Assembly: GCA_021186555.1 (NCBI GenBank)
Contig: JAJKFL010000031.1
Coordinates: 19,250,487-19,314,486 of the forward strand
Direction of reading: 5' to 3'
Source: Reticulitermes speratus
Lineage: Eukaryota > Arthropoda > Insecta > Blattodea > Rhinotermitidae
Length of the DNA stretch: 64,000 nucleotides
Position 1 is the stretch's first letter. Every line of letters begins with the position of its first letter. Below the pieces are notes generated by a model, which had not been told where the DNA came from, ran no database searches, and was given only the letters and a program-made list of their open reading frames with translations. Positions 39,031 to 51,092 of this stretch are shown here, piece by piece. Position numbers and translations under genes: made by a program.

Positions 39031-39728
39031 ATAATTCAACCTACATACAAAGAGTAAGTTAAACATGTGACACACCATTCTGACATTTGTTTTCTCTTCC
39101 TGAGTTATATTAAACTGATACATAAAGTGGCACGAATATGCCATATTTTTTCGTATAAGACATTCCATGTTTCTAATGAACTGTATTGTTCTTGTGACTT
39201 TTAAATTATAACTGCAGGCTTAATTCAGGTATTTCATTTCCTTACATGGGAAGTTGGGTGTAAACAAATGTTTATTAGACACTAAAACCTGGTACCTCCA
39301 TGGAAAACAGGTAACACCATACCAATACACACATTTACAGGCAAACTTTTGCATGTGAACTATCTTTGGAATTGAAATTTCTTAATTTGTTTTTATGAAT
39401 GTTGTGGGCACCATTCATAATTTGACCGTAATTTCTTCTGTGCATGCACAAACAAACACACACACAAACAAACAAACAAAATCACATAAATTCAAACATC
39501 TAACACTTTAAAACATACCAAACCTGCTAGCTCAAACATTAAAACTTTCAAGTGTAAATCAACATTTCCTTCTTCATCCTAACATGTCAAGGCATGGCCT
39601 CCAAGCAAATCATGAGGCACTGTATGTATATTTGAAGTGGAAAGTCTGAATAAAAGGTCATTTAATCTAAGTAAAAAACAACTCTACAATCATGAAATAC
39701 CTAGTTAATGAAAACTGTAATTACCTAC

Positions 39729-39764
39729 CTGTAACAGCTGATGATTAACCTCAATCTTTCTACA
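39729..39764 (-). other. Candidate microexon between the coiled-coil exon and siz
   Basis: 36 nt bounded by AATTTTACAG and GTAGGTAAT on the minus strand. An alternative acceptor at 39800 (ACTGTAG) gives 72 nt. Both lengths are multiples of three and stay open in the phase set by exon 40001-40230. No protein similarity recognised; may be chance. Confidence 0.2.
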
Positions 39765-40000
39765 CTGTAAAATTTAAACCTTTGATGGAGACCTGTACAC
39801 CTACAGTTCAAATCACTAACTTCAACATAATCTACCATTAGTTAAAACCTCTGTGAACTTATCTGCATAATAGGAAACGAGAGAACTTGATCATAAAAAC
39901 AGCACTGTATAATTTAAACTCACTCCTCTCTTGCAATATGGCCTGCACATATTACTACTGTCTGGCAAAACATGAAACACAATTCAATGTGAGCACATAC

Positions 40001-40230
40001 CATCCGTCATGCAGTCTCTTCAAATCTGCAATCTCCATTTCGAATTTTAATTTACTAACTTCACATAACAACATATCACGTTCTGTTGTAACTGCATCCA
40101 ATTCATGTTTTAGATCTTCAATCTCTTGACACTGACGATGTATGATAGCAACATTGTTTTCCAGTGATTTCTGCAGCTCTTCTTGTGACTCGAAAACCAG
40201 AGATAATCCAGCTTTTGTTTTATCACTCAT
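40001..40230 (-). CDS. N-terminal coiled-coil coding exon, probably siz exon 1
   Basis: ATG at 40230, 76 codons plus two bases, donor GTATGT at 40000. The protein starts MSDKTKAGLSLVFESQEEL. It then forms a heptad-rich coiled coil (ELQKSLENN, QCQEIEDLKHELDAV, LLCEVSKLKFEMEIADLKRL). IQSEC proteins have a short N-terminal coiled coil. This exon is on the same strand and upstream of the siz exons, and its phase (TG plus T) fits the siz exon at 9454. That is consistent but weak proof, since one in three phases would match by chance. It could instead begin an unrelated coiled-coil gene. The start is supported by CpG-bearing upstream sequence and by the lack of upstream coding signal. Confidence 0.7.
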
Positions 40231-40620
40231 GTTTCAAATCACATTACCTTCGCGAAGCGAACTACTTTACACTTTTGACATTTCACAACGGACCATAGCT
40301 GACAGCTCTTTGCTTGGTCAGCCCTTCGTCCAGGCGGTGGCCTTCGATCACTTAGGTGTGTCAAGGCTACACGCGTTTCAGCTGCCTGATCTAGGAAATG
40401 TAAAACTTGGCTCTAGGTGGCAGTAGCAAACGATGACAAACATGACACCAAAGAACGAAATTTCCAGTCGTATGAATGTGTTCACTGCTCCGCAGTATCG
40501 AATAAATCCGTATATCGAATGTGTTCGAGAGTATACTGTAACTATCGAAAGAATCATTCACGCCACCACTTTAACCTGTGGGTGAAAACCTTATTACTAC
40601 GAGACGGTAAATCAAAATAC
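40231..40620 (-). promoter_or_regulatory. CpG-bearing 5' region upstream of the coiled-coil exon
   Basis: Immediately upstream of the ATG at 40230. CpG is clearly commoner here than in the flanking CpG-poor DNA on both sides, as expected for an unmethylated promoter in a methylated genome. No TATA box was recognised. The short perfect palindrome TTCGCGAA lies near 40251. Confidence 0.35.
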
Positions 40621-41079
40621 TAATGACGCCCAGGGCGGCTTAACAGCAGCACACATCAGACCTCGGTCACCATCCTTATTATGTCCATATATCCCACTTG
40701 TGCAGCCCCCCCCAAAAAAGTAGCTGTTCTTGGAAATCTTCACTCCTATTGGCTCGCAAAAACCGTGTGCCCTCGTCCCGACCCCTGTGGCTGTGACTGA
40801 CCCAACATCCTGAAGTCGTTCTACATAACCGATGCATTTCTTTCTCCATATCACTGCAGCACCCTCTTGAACCAATTCAGTGACCCTGAAGATTAAGGTA
40901 GTGTTATGCTGAAACATCAGAACATTTAACCACTGTATGGTGCACAAAACCAAAATGAGATAACTGTTTGTTATCCCCATCACTTTGTTCTCAAACAACT
41001 TCAACTTACATTCTTTCATTACAATGGGAAACAAACTACACCCATGTAAAATAAAATATGTATATTTGAGTACATTTTA

Positions 41080-41770
41080 ATCCTTGAGAGACTGAAAGAT
41101 AAACCATTCTGATCTGAATGAAAGCAAGCATTTGGGATGACGTATGTAAAGCCAAGTGCAACTCCTCATGAGGCACCCAGACACTGTCAAACAAGCCAAA
41201 GAATGAGAACGAAAATGAAAAGTAGGAAAATTCCATACAATATCAAGTGGGAGTGTTAATATATTTGGCAGATGCAGCCTAAAAAGTACCTGAAACAGAC
41301 CATAAACCAGTCCCCCTTCCCAGCCTCCAATTTTATGGGAAAGGAAAGAACTTAGCAAGTCCTGTAAACAAATATGAACCACATGTCATGTATCACAACT
41401 GTTTTTAAATTTAAGGGAACCAGCTGTGCATATGTAGCCAAGAATGAACATACTGTGACACTGTCCAGGACAGAGCAAAATATATGGCAATATGCGAGGC
41501 TGCAAGAAAGGCCATCTACCAGTACGTGACAGATTTTAGAAATAAATAGTTTGGTGGGAGTGACAATGACAACCAAGGGACTCAAGAATTAGCAAGTGAC
41601 CTAGTACTTCATAACAGGATGAAACACATCATTTCATTACAGTCACAATATGTCAGGACAAGCAAATTTAATGTATCTGCCAACCACAAATAACAGTTGA
41701 TATTTTTACTAAGGCTTTATTAAACAAGCAGAAACACCAAGGTTGTGTAGAGCCCTAAGAATTAACCACT
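41080..41770 (+). pseudogene. Ty1/copia polyprotein remnant (RT end and RNase H)
   Basis: Broken frames give YQVGVLIYLADA (near 41240), then HTVTLSRTEQ and YMAICEAARKAIYQ (near 41430-41510). LHNRMKH (near 41610) and NLMYLPTTNNS (near 41670) follow, leading to DIFTKAL-like. The order matches the RT-RNase H end of copia elements. The region to about 42100 may be the 3' LTR; no second LTR was found. Dead. Confidence 0.75.
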
Positions 41771-42059
41771 GACAGACACAATCACAAGATGAAGAAAGAG
41801 TCTTATTGTAACATCTTTGAATCTGATTGTGTTACTGTATATTAATTCAATGACAATGCCATCTATTGACACCTGTATATAACTAGTCTAAGCCTACTCT
41901 GGAATGATACTTCTATTCCGTACCTTTGTTCCTTCTTATTATGGGTTTGGAGATAATTTTATGCTAAAGCCACAGAAGTAATAAGAACCAGTCAGACCAC
42001 GCATATTTACCTAATATAAGTGTAATGTAAAGATCATGGAAATATCACACTAACTGCCA

Positions 42060-45000
42060 ATGTAAACATATTCATGTAAAAGCTTCAGCAAAAATTATAT
42101 TTTCCCATTATTTTCTCAGTATGGTACATTGCTAACAGTGCATATTATGGGTTTGTCTGAATGGCAGGAAGTTCTTAAAACTTCAGTTCTCAGGTGTAGT
42201 CCAGTCCTGGCACAAATGAAAGGAACTGGAACACCCACTTTACAGTAGCTCCCATCAAGTATAAAAAAAATATTAACCAACATACACTACAGTATACAGC
42301 AGATACATATTCCTAGATGTAAAGCTGGGATAAAAAGGTCATGAATATCAATTGGGACAAAAAGAATTTCTGAAGTGTGTACAAGCATTAGCAATTGAGC
42401 TGAGGATTTCTAGGCACCAAAGAAGAAGCAGGAGGAGGAGGAGGATAAGGAGGAGAACAACAACAACAACAACTCAGCTGTTCAAACTCACAAAAATGAA
42501 GGTAACATGCATGTTACAGGTTGTTGCTTACATATAAAGTTTTGTCATCTAGTAGAAACATATACATCCACATTTTCCATGTAAATAAATATTCTGGGCT
42601 ATAGAAAGAAAAGTGAATGATATGCATCTTAGAAAATGGATATACTGTATTAATATTTCACATGTCCACGCAGCCTGTTACCAGCATATCAAGATAAATA
42701 ACACATCATCCAGGTTTTTTTAGAGGGCCCCGTAGCAGATGCTACGGATGCATCGCAGCCTTGAGGCTTATTGTGCGACCCTGTGATGAAGATGATCAGT
42801 TTTTCTCGTTTTTCCATCCAATGGAGCACTGGTGGAATGAAATTGACAGGGGAAAACCGAACTACTCGGGGAAAATCCTGTCCCAGTGCCACTTTGTCCA
42901 CCACAAATCCCACATAGACTGACCCGGGCATCATCCAGTTAGTAGTCTTCTTTGTTTTGATATGGAGACCCACCACTCTGCGTATCAGCAATCTGATTGT
43001 AAGATCAACTTACAGTTGATAGTTGGGGAATCAATCACTCATCTGGGCTCTGTCTGGTGAATCAGGAAATCAAAAGGGCTATTATAACCAATGCTGCTGG
43101 GTGTCGAGTATTAGCTGCTAGATATCTTTATTAAGCCTGCACAGAGGACTACAGTTTTATAGTTTAAATGTGGCAAAGCACTTGAGATTAGTTTACAAGA
43201 ACAGGAAGCATGCAATCTGGTGCCATTTCTAATTTACACCCTTACGTTAGGAACGAAAGGCTGCATTCAATCCTGATCGTAGAGTTCTCATTTATTAACC
43301 ATGTGGAAACCTACTGTCACACAGTGGCACTCTCAAGTTACACATTTCAGTGGAAGGCGGCATACTGCTGCCAATGTTCACTTAAAAATCATCCAGGCAG
43401 GCAGTAATTGTTGAGACTTCTGCTACAAGCTCTTCTATAGAACCATCCAAATTGGCACTTGTGTAACAAGGGTGCAAATCATGTTTCCACAAACAAACTG
43501 CTTTTTAAAATAAATCACTCCAAAGTTAGGAATTTCCTTCTGAAGCATACTCAGAGAGATCTTTAATATGAGTGGCCTCCAAGAAAAAACTATGTACTTG
43601 AGTGCTATGAAGAAACACTGAATAAAGTTTTAGTAATGTGCAGGCCCCCCTCCCCCCCAAAAAAGAACAGTGACCACACATAAGGCAAGGGATGCAAGTG
43701 GAAGGAAGAATATAATTGTTGTTACTGGACTTCCGCAAAATGATCAAACATTGTCAGAAAAATAGTTTCCTCTACCATGCCACAAAATGTCTAGAATGAA
43801 TCACACAACACTAGCATGTGTTTTCAATTATGCTATGCAGACACTTTGGCTACACTGTTTGAAATGTGATGTGTTATCACTAGTTACAGATTTTCTGTTT
43901 GAGATATGATGACTTCTGGCGAGTACTTCAAAAAAAATACTTTCCAGTTTTACAGCACACATTTTATTTGTAAGGCATACAAAAGAAACAGCTCTAAATT
44001 TTAGCAGTTAAAAATCTGTTTCCTAACCACAATATTACACAATAAATATGAGTAACATCAATTTCCAGAGATAAAATCGCAATCCCTAATAACCAGCAAT
44101 TGATATGTACAAATCTGCCAATTCCACCCCCCAAACCCCAATACCAATCGGGCTGTTCGTTCATGGACTAAGCAATGTTCTGTGCAATTATCCATCTCCA
44201 TCTTTCTTTCAATCTCAAAACTTATGAAAGGGAAATAGGTCACGGAAGGTCTTGCTCACATAGCTTAAAACAGTAAAGTGAAATGAAAGCAGAGCATTTT
44301 CAAAATGTTTAAGTAAGTAACATAAAACTCATCTAGGACTTCCTCGGTGCCAAACTTAGACTAACAGGTACCACAGAGTAGGCACCCTTTCCTTTTACAT
44401 GAGAATGAAGACAGAGTCTGTCTGTGGAATGACATACCATATTTTCCCCCCATATAAGATGATCCCTCTTCACAGTTTTCAGGAAAATACTTATATAGAA
44501 CAAGATTAACTTTGTGCGCAATTACAGCGCAACCTCCCTAATTTTTCTGATATCACTCAGGAAAAAATTATTTCCATACATTTGGGTAAATACAGTACAT
44601 CTTCCTGAAAGTTACAATAAACAGTGTCTGAAGAAACTACTGCCATAATAAAGAATGAGGATGGAACAAAATTACTATTGAAAGATCAAGCAACATGAAT
44701 TAAAAAGGATTATTTCATTTTGTGAAGTTAATATATACAGTATTCATAACAGCTTTGCAATGGATAACACAAAATTAACCATACAATTTTCTTCATTTCT
44801 GTAGCTTCACATCTCATGTTTTTGTTGCAAAATGCACAATGACAAAGAATGTCAGAATTATTTGAACTGGGAAGGATAATTAGAGAGAGGGGTTTATTAT
44901 AAGGTACTATCTGGGTATTGTTAGAACAGGCTAAGAAAACTAAATTAATTTACAATGCCTATTACAATAATTCTCTGCAGGAGCATTTCAAACACAACAG

Positions 45001-45300
45001 AGAGTTACCAGAGCGCTAAATAGGTTGTCTAAACCATAAGACAGTGCTGACCCTGAATTCAGTTAGATTTATGTATTATATTGATGTATATGACCACTTT
45101 ACCCATACTGTCATCTTCTTAGATACATAACTAATCTGTATGCTAAGAATATTTATATGCCCTTAATACAAAGTTAGAAACACATTTACTTTGGCATTCA
45201 CATTTAAAATGAAGGACCAAACAGCAAACAGACATGGGTCACATATACTAAGCTATACTTCAGACAAGCCGAGATTTACATGTTTTTAAGATATTAGCTT
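42060..45300. other. CpG-poor interval, no gene recognised
   Basis: Contains the unclassified repeat at 42715 and short low-complexity runs ((GGA)n at about 42430). No supported exon. It could be intergenic DNA downstream of UBE2H. Confidence 0.45.
42715..43015 (-). repeat. Dispersed repeat of unknown class
   Basis: The minus strand reads [16 protein letters not shown] then [14 protein letters not shown], a peptide pattern I associate with a high-copy repeat in cockroach and termite genomes (from memory, not verified). No termini or duplication identified. Confidence 0.35.
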
Positions 45301-45384
45301 CAAATATACCATATGGATGACTGTTATCCACATTTATATGCACATTCCTCATTTCAATCGAGTTCTTAATTCACTGTACAGTAA

Positions 45385-45496
45385 TCTGCGCTCTTCTGGG
45401 GTATTACGCGATGTCATGTGGTACCACACGATGCCGCATAATAACCCAGAAGAGCACAGATTTTATCAACATCGCGGCGGAAGTCTGAAATCAAAG
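45385..45496 (+). mobile_element. Fold-back mini-PLE (PLE-3) with 13-bp TSD
   Basis: The 112-bp insert is flanked by CACTGTACAGTAA at 45372-45384 and 45497-45509. It consists of an inverted PLE-1-type end (TCTGCGCTCTTCTGGG), the direct end (CCCAGAAGAGCACAGA) and the tail ATCAACATCG ... CTGAAATCAAAG. It is the same family as PLE-1 with all interior lost. No ribozyme core. Confidence 0.9.
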
Positions 45497-45519
45497 CACT
45501 GTACAGTAAATCCCTTAAC

Positions 45520-48500
45520 TTACATACCTCCATGTAATGATGATATCTTTAACGAAAATGAAATGAGGAGCAGGAATATATTCATATTGTACCTCCATAA
45601 ACCAAAAGTTGTGTAATAATCATATAATGAATGCACAGAATTAATTATGACTGATTTATTACTATTTTAGCAGGTACAATACCTTTGGTGGGAGATATAA
45701 CATACTGGTGTCCTGAAAACTGCAAAATCACAGATGTTTGTGTTTATCAGAAACTTTGTTCACTGTATTTCCTGGTAAGAACTTTAGTGGCTGAGCTGGA
45801 TCAATCATCCATCATCCAGCTCCAGCTAATTAACACAATTCCCCTACACTTGGAAGTCAAAGCTCATATGAATTAGGTAGAAGGCTACGAAGATTATGCA
45901 CTAATGTTTTCTCTAGATAACCATAAATTTGAATTTTCTAAATTGAGATTGCACTGAAAGCATTAAGCAAATGCAACACTGCATGCATGACTTCAAGGTA
46001 AATGCTGCGAATGTTACCACTCACTGCATCGTGATAGTCAAGGTTTGTAACAAATGCACAGAACAGTCTGTATGACACATACACAAGTAAACACTTTGAA
46101 ACATTTGCATTTCATGCATTAATAACTGATCCCAGATTACAATTGTTCAGCAAGTTCTGGCTCAAACACTAATTATTCCATACATCTGTAACACAATTTT
46201 CTGAAAATTCTTATTTTTCTGGTGGATACTGACAGTGCATTTCAGGTTTTTGTTGGGTTTTATACAAATAATTTCCTTACAACTTTCACAGAAATTGCTT
46301 CATTATCCTGAAAGCATCATTTTATGCCATGTCCACCTAATTCACTAATATGTTAAAGCAAGTTAAACAAATCTTCCATCCTTTCTTTGAGAAATACCTC
46401 TTAACAGAATGATGCATTGTCTGTTTCACAATCTGTCAAATTTTTGTACTCTTCCCTTTAACAGCCTCTATGCTTTACATTCAACGGTACAATGTTGAGT
46501 TGGCAGTGACTATCATAAAGTATTTAGATGGCAGTGATTTTGCATTATAATAACCAAAAGAGCAGTATCAAAACATTACACTGCTAGGTACTGCTTGTAG
46601 AAAGTAAGTTTCAAGTTTGAAACATTTATTACAATAACTGTCTCTTATTGTTGTGTCACTCTACACACAGCATATGTGTGGATCACACAATTTTCAGTCA
46701 CTGCCAGATCTGCACTAGGAGACCAAGGATTCAGCTGTACTAGGAGTCCAAGGGTTCAGAGCACATTTTACATCTTCACAGAAACCTTGTTAAATAAATA
46801 TGCACACAGTTTGCACCAGAAGAGTAAAAATACAAGTACAGAACCACAACCAGTTCTTTGAAAACTATCTACTTCATGCACTATAAAGTTCAACTTACAT
46901 ATTCTAAATGTTCAAAAAATTAATATAAATTAAAGTACACAAATTGAATATACTTAAAAAAAAGGTTAAATTAAGAAATGTCTGTATATATTCAAGTTCA
47001 AACAATTGGGGTCTCTAGAATGTAGTTACATGGAGGTCATACTGTAATCTCACACAATGACACCAAACCACATTTCATCCTTCCAACTTAAAATTATAAG
47101 AAGGATATGGATTCAGGACTGCTGAAATTTCATGAGAGTAGAGATGGATGGGCAGCAACAATCAACCACAAAACTAGGGTGATCTAATCAGTGTGGGGGG
47201 AAACGTTCCATCTGTAACTCGCTGAACAAGTGACATTATACAAGGACTTCATTTATACATTTTACTACCAATAAATCATCAGTGACCATATAAGTTATAA
47301 GATTTGAAGCTTTCAGAGTGAATGTATGCAATCAGCTGTGTGACAACAGAATTTATTTCCACTTATGAAACTGCCTCTGTCTCCATCATAAAGTATTGGT
47401 TAATGAGCAATGGCAGCACATATGTTCAAGGCATTCTCTTGGAACCTGGTGTGCTCAGCTCAGACCATTGAGGAAACAAATATAAGGTGGAGTCTGTGGT
47501 CAGTCATCATATGGTCCATTGTTGATTAGATGTAGGGACAGTCTGTTGGTCTCAGCATTCATGCAGCAAAGCCCATTGCACTAAACAGGATAGACTTCTT
47601 CCAAAGCAATTCCAGGTGCTGGACTTGCGGAGCTGGAAGAACACCTTAAGCGTACACATCATCTTCACTTACCATAGCAATCCACAATAATGGAGATAGA
47701 ACATCCAAAACACTGATAATAAATTTACCTTCACAAAGCTGATTGCCTAAAAAACTTACCTGAAATCAGTGACTGTGTATACAAATGCAAGAGAAGGAAC
47801 AGTTTATTACCTGAGTAAGGAATAGAGACCATCAGATAGTTTCACAACTCACACATACCACTGTCAATTCACATGTAATCTACATGCTTCTAGTTGTTTT
47901 GTAACTCCTTACTCAGGCAATGGTAAATTTCTTCTTATATATTTGTTTTTATGTTATTTACATATACAAGCTTCTTCATCCCTTTCGCAGAATTAACATT
48001 TTGAAATATAATAGCTAGCTTTGTACAGACATACATTCTAATCTATGTACATCATGTAAAGACACATTTTTATACTATACATGATTTGCTGTGTAACCAA
48101 CTTAAGAATGCAAGACAACTGATAAGTTTTATGAACTAGTTTTACAACTTTCATTCAAATATCACATAATTTACACAGCCTCTATATATAAAAAACTTGA
48201 CTGATAAATCTTTAGTAAACTATTACACTCATTATTTATGCCTCCACATAATTTACACATCCCTACATTTAGATATTTTAGCCCCAGATTTTGGTTACAT
48301 GCATACAAATATAAGTAATTAATCACATAATTTGTGCTTATATGTTTGCCAGCCTCCAGGTTTGTGTATCATGAGTATGAACATGCATGTCTTTCATAAG
48401 TAATACAAGCACTTACATGTGATCAAGTCATACGATACATGCTCAGGCAGGCCCTGCCAATGTCTATGGGAATGCCGCTAGGTGAAAGAGGAAGAGGCTA

Positions 48501-50860
48501 AGAGACACACAGAAGGAAGCATATGCCATTAGTGGCATCCAGACTACTTTTGATTCTGCTGCTGCTGTGTGCATTGGAGTATATGTATCAGAAAGGATAG
48601 CCAAATAACAGCAAACGTGAACAGCATATTTTCTGTCAGCTTATAGATGTTACATTTGTCACCAAGTAATTCAAAATGTGTATCAGCAATCCCCACAATT
48701 TAATTCAACTTTTCATGAGAGATATAATACCGTTTTACTCAATGTGATGGATTACCAAAGCGATTGGTCTCTTTTGAAATACTCAAATGTTAAAAAGTGA
48801 AACCTGCAATGACACATGTCACACCATGCAGAACCATGTATAATAAAAGAGCAGAAAATTAAAATCCTCTAAATAATTCAGTTTGGCAAACAGAAATAAT
48901 TATTTGTTAACTGAGATAATCACAAATTGTATATTAATAAAATACAGAACTTCCTCTTTTGCATAGGGGACTGAAGAATTCTGGGTAAAATTGATCCATA
49001 TATTTTATTAAAAAATCCCAACAAATCTCTTGACAACTGACATCAAGGATTGATAGAATCTGTATAATTTTTATGCAAAGATGGATTTTTATTTATGAAG
49101 CTAACAAAAACTTTATCCTTCTCTATAAACCTGCAACAATGATAAAGTAGTAGTTGCCATGCAACATACCTCAGCATAGTTGTTCTGCATTCCAATATTC
49201 ACCGCCTTTGTCTTAACACTGCTACCTCTGTCACTCCTGCTCACAGACCTTGCAGCACTGGCAGATTAGAGAAACTGGTTGAGCATGCTTGTGTGATAAA
49301 GGCCACTGCACACTGTTTGTTACATTGCTGTATTATTTTCAGTCACAAGCCCAATTAAACATGCACTCCACCTCACTTTCTGACTAGGCATGGCTGCTAA
49401 TGTTTGGCAGCATCATTATATTTTCGCATTTCATTATACTGCCTCTTCCTACACTGAGACAAAACTAACTCCTGCGCAATAAACACACATGTACTTCTAC
49501 AAAACTGAAATCAGATGGTGAGGAAACTGTCACAAAAACAATCTATCATCAATTGGGCTCTCGAGTCAAATAGGGTAGGTGTGGGTGCCTTATTGTATTC
49601 AATTGTCAAGGGGTTTATCATCATGCATATTGTCTTACATTAAATTAGCAATAATTAGCAGAAATTTAGAGCTACAATACTGACTTCATGCATGTAATTA
49701 CCAATGGTGTACATACTGGACACCTATAAGCAGCAGAATAAACTCTGACACTAGTGGCTTAATGTCTGACTGTTCAGATGTTATATCTTGCCTGACTGCT
49801 TCACAATAAATTTCCAAAATGGTTAAGACTATTTCTCCTCATCACGTACTTAATTTAACTTCATGAAAACTGGAGTCACACTTTCATGATTTTTATTTTA
49901 CCTTTATCTACAAACTGGTTACAAAATGAAAATTAAACAGTCCATAAATCTCATCAGTTTTCATTGGTACAAAATGGCTGTCGTTATGTAGCAACCTAAT
50001 GTTCAGTGTCTTGTTACACAATAATTATAATAAAAATTACAAGCTGTATTTTGAACCTAGTACTCATTTGCTTTAAAAAACAAATATATTTAACATGTAT
50101 GGGTGTGTGTGTATCATATATTTAAATTAATGACTTTAAATATCAAAAGATCTTGCACATTCAGTTTGTGAACCACACCACTTAAAGCTGATATTGCTTA
50201 TATTATCTAACCACACTGGAGACAGAGATACGCAGATTACTTACTTTGTAAAAATATATATTCATCAAAAGTAAGTACTCTGAAAACCTCTTTCTGAAGC
50301 AGGGACGTTACATTATGCAGCAGTCCAGTGTAACATGTCCATAGTGACTAAAATGTTAATATTTCTAGTCACTCCTTCTCACATACAATCTACTATATCT
50401 TTTATAACAATATACTTTGTAAATACAGAAATATATTACTAAAAAGCTCATTTAAACAAACCTAATCATGAAAATAAAAAACGGGTAGGGCCACAAAAAT
50501 ATTAAGGGCATGACATAACTATTTACAGCAGTTCCCAACCTGCAGGAACTGCAGCTACTGAATTTTGTCTGTTAAGGTTCAGTGTACGTGATATGAACCT
50601 TAAGTCTTAAATGTTTCATGAATTATTTTCCAGTAACATACAATCTTCTCTGCTTCCTTTTCTTTAAACTAAAAAATTCTAATGAACTTAGTATTCTAGA
50701 AGTTGTTTCTCAAAAATGTACAAAGATGCCAGATTTCATTGAAGGACTATATTAAACATTAAACGTTAATTTCAAAAATAATCACCTCTTAAAGAAGTAA
50801 TTAGAAATTATACATTTAATGTACATCAAAAAAGTATATAGTTCAAGTATACTAGAATCT
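45520..50860. other. CpG-poor, repeat-poor interval left of UBE2H
   Basis: Almost no CpG and few recognisable transposons. Part of it may be a long UBE2H 3' UTR (minus strand), since this E2 often has one, but no cleavage site can be fixed from sequence alone. Confidence 0.35.
47818..47935. repeat. Inverted repeat, about 20-bp arms
   Basis: CCTGAGTAAGGAATAG near 47813 faces ACTCCTTACTCAGG near 47908. It may be an old fold-back PLE remnant; no TSD found. Confidence 0.4.
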
Positions 50861-50881
50861 GTTACAAACTCCAAAATATCT

Positions 50882-51092
50882 ATAGTCAAACCAACAAATG
50901 CACTACAATTACTAACAAAGTATATCTTGCAGCCCCTACATATGTTTCGGCAACTAATTTGCCATCTTCAGGGGGTAAATTAGTTGCCAAAACATATGTA
51001 GGGGCTGCAAGATATACTTTGTTAGTAATTGTAGCGCATTTGTTGGTTTGACTATATCTTAAACAGAATGCACAGTACATATAATATAAAAT
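50882..51092 (+). mobile_element. Fold-back PLE (PLE-4) with 12-bp TSD and hammerhead
   Basis: Flanked by TCCAAAATATCT at 50870-50881 and 51093-51104. Arms 50882-50961 and 50976-51056 are inverted and differ at about two positions. After the right arm comes a tail of about 36 nt. The left, inverted arm holds a complete hammerhead. The right arm is 5'-truncated within stem II and has G12 changed to A. Confidence 0.92.
50933..50975 (-). ncRNA. Hammerhead ribozyme candidate, complete core (PLE-4)
   Basis: Minus strand: CCCC, CUGAAGA, U, stem II GGCAA/UUGCC with a 5-nt loop, GAA, stem III A-C/G-U with a 4-nt loop AUAU, H17 = A, then GGGG. Stem I is CCCC/GGGG. All invariant core positions are kept. 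It shares design and stem I with the motif at 60161. Confidence 0.75.

Noticed and set aside
40142-40426. 94-codon open frame (+) over the candidate promoter
   Set aside because: Antisense to the coiled-coil exon, whose frame has clear heptad structure.
40612-41034. 140-codon open frame (-)
   Set aside because: No motif recognised; it ends near the copia remnant and lies in mixed repeat DNA.
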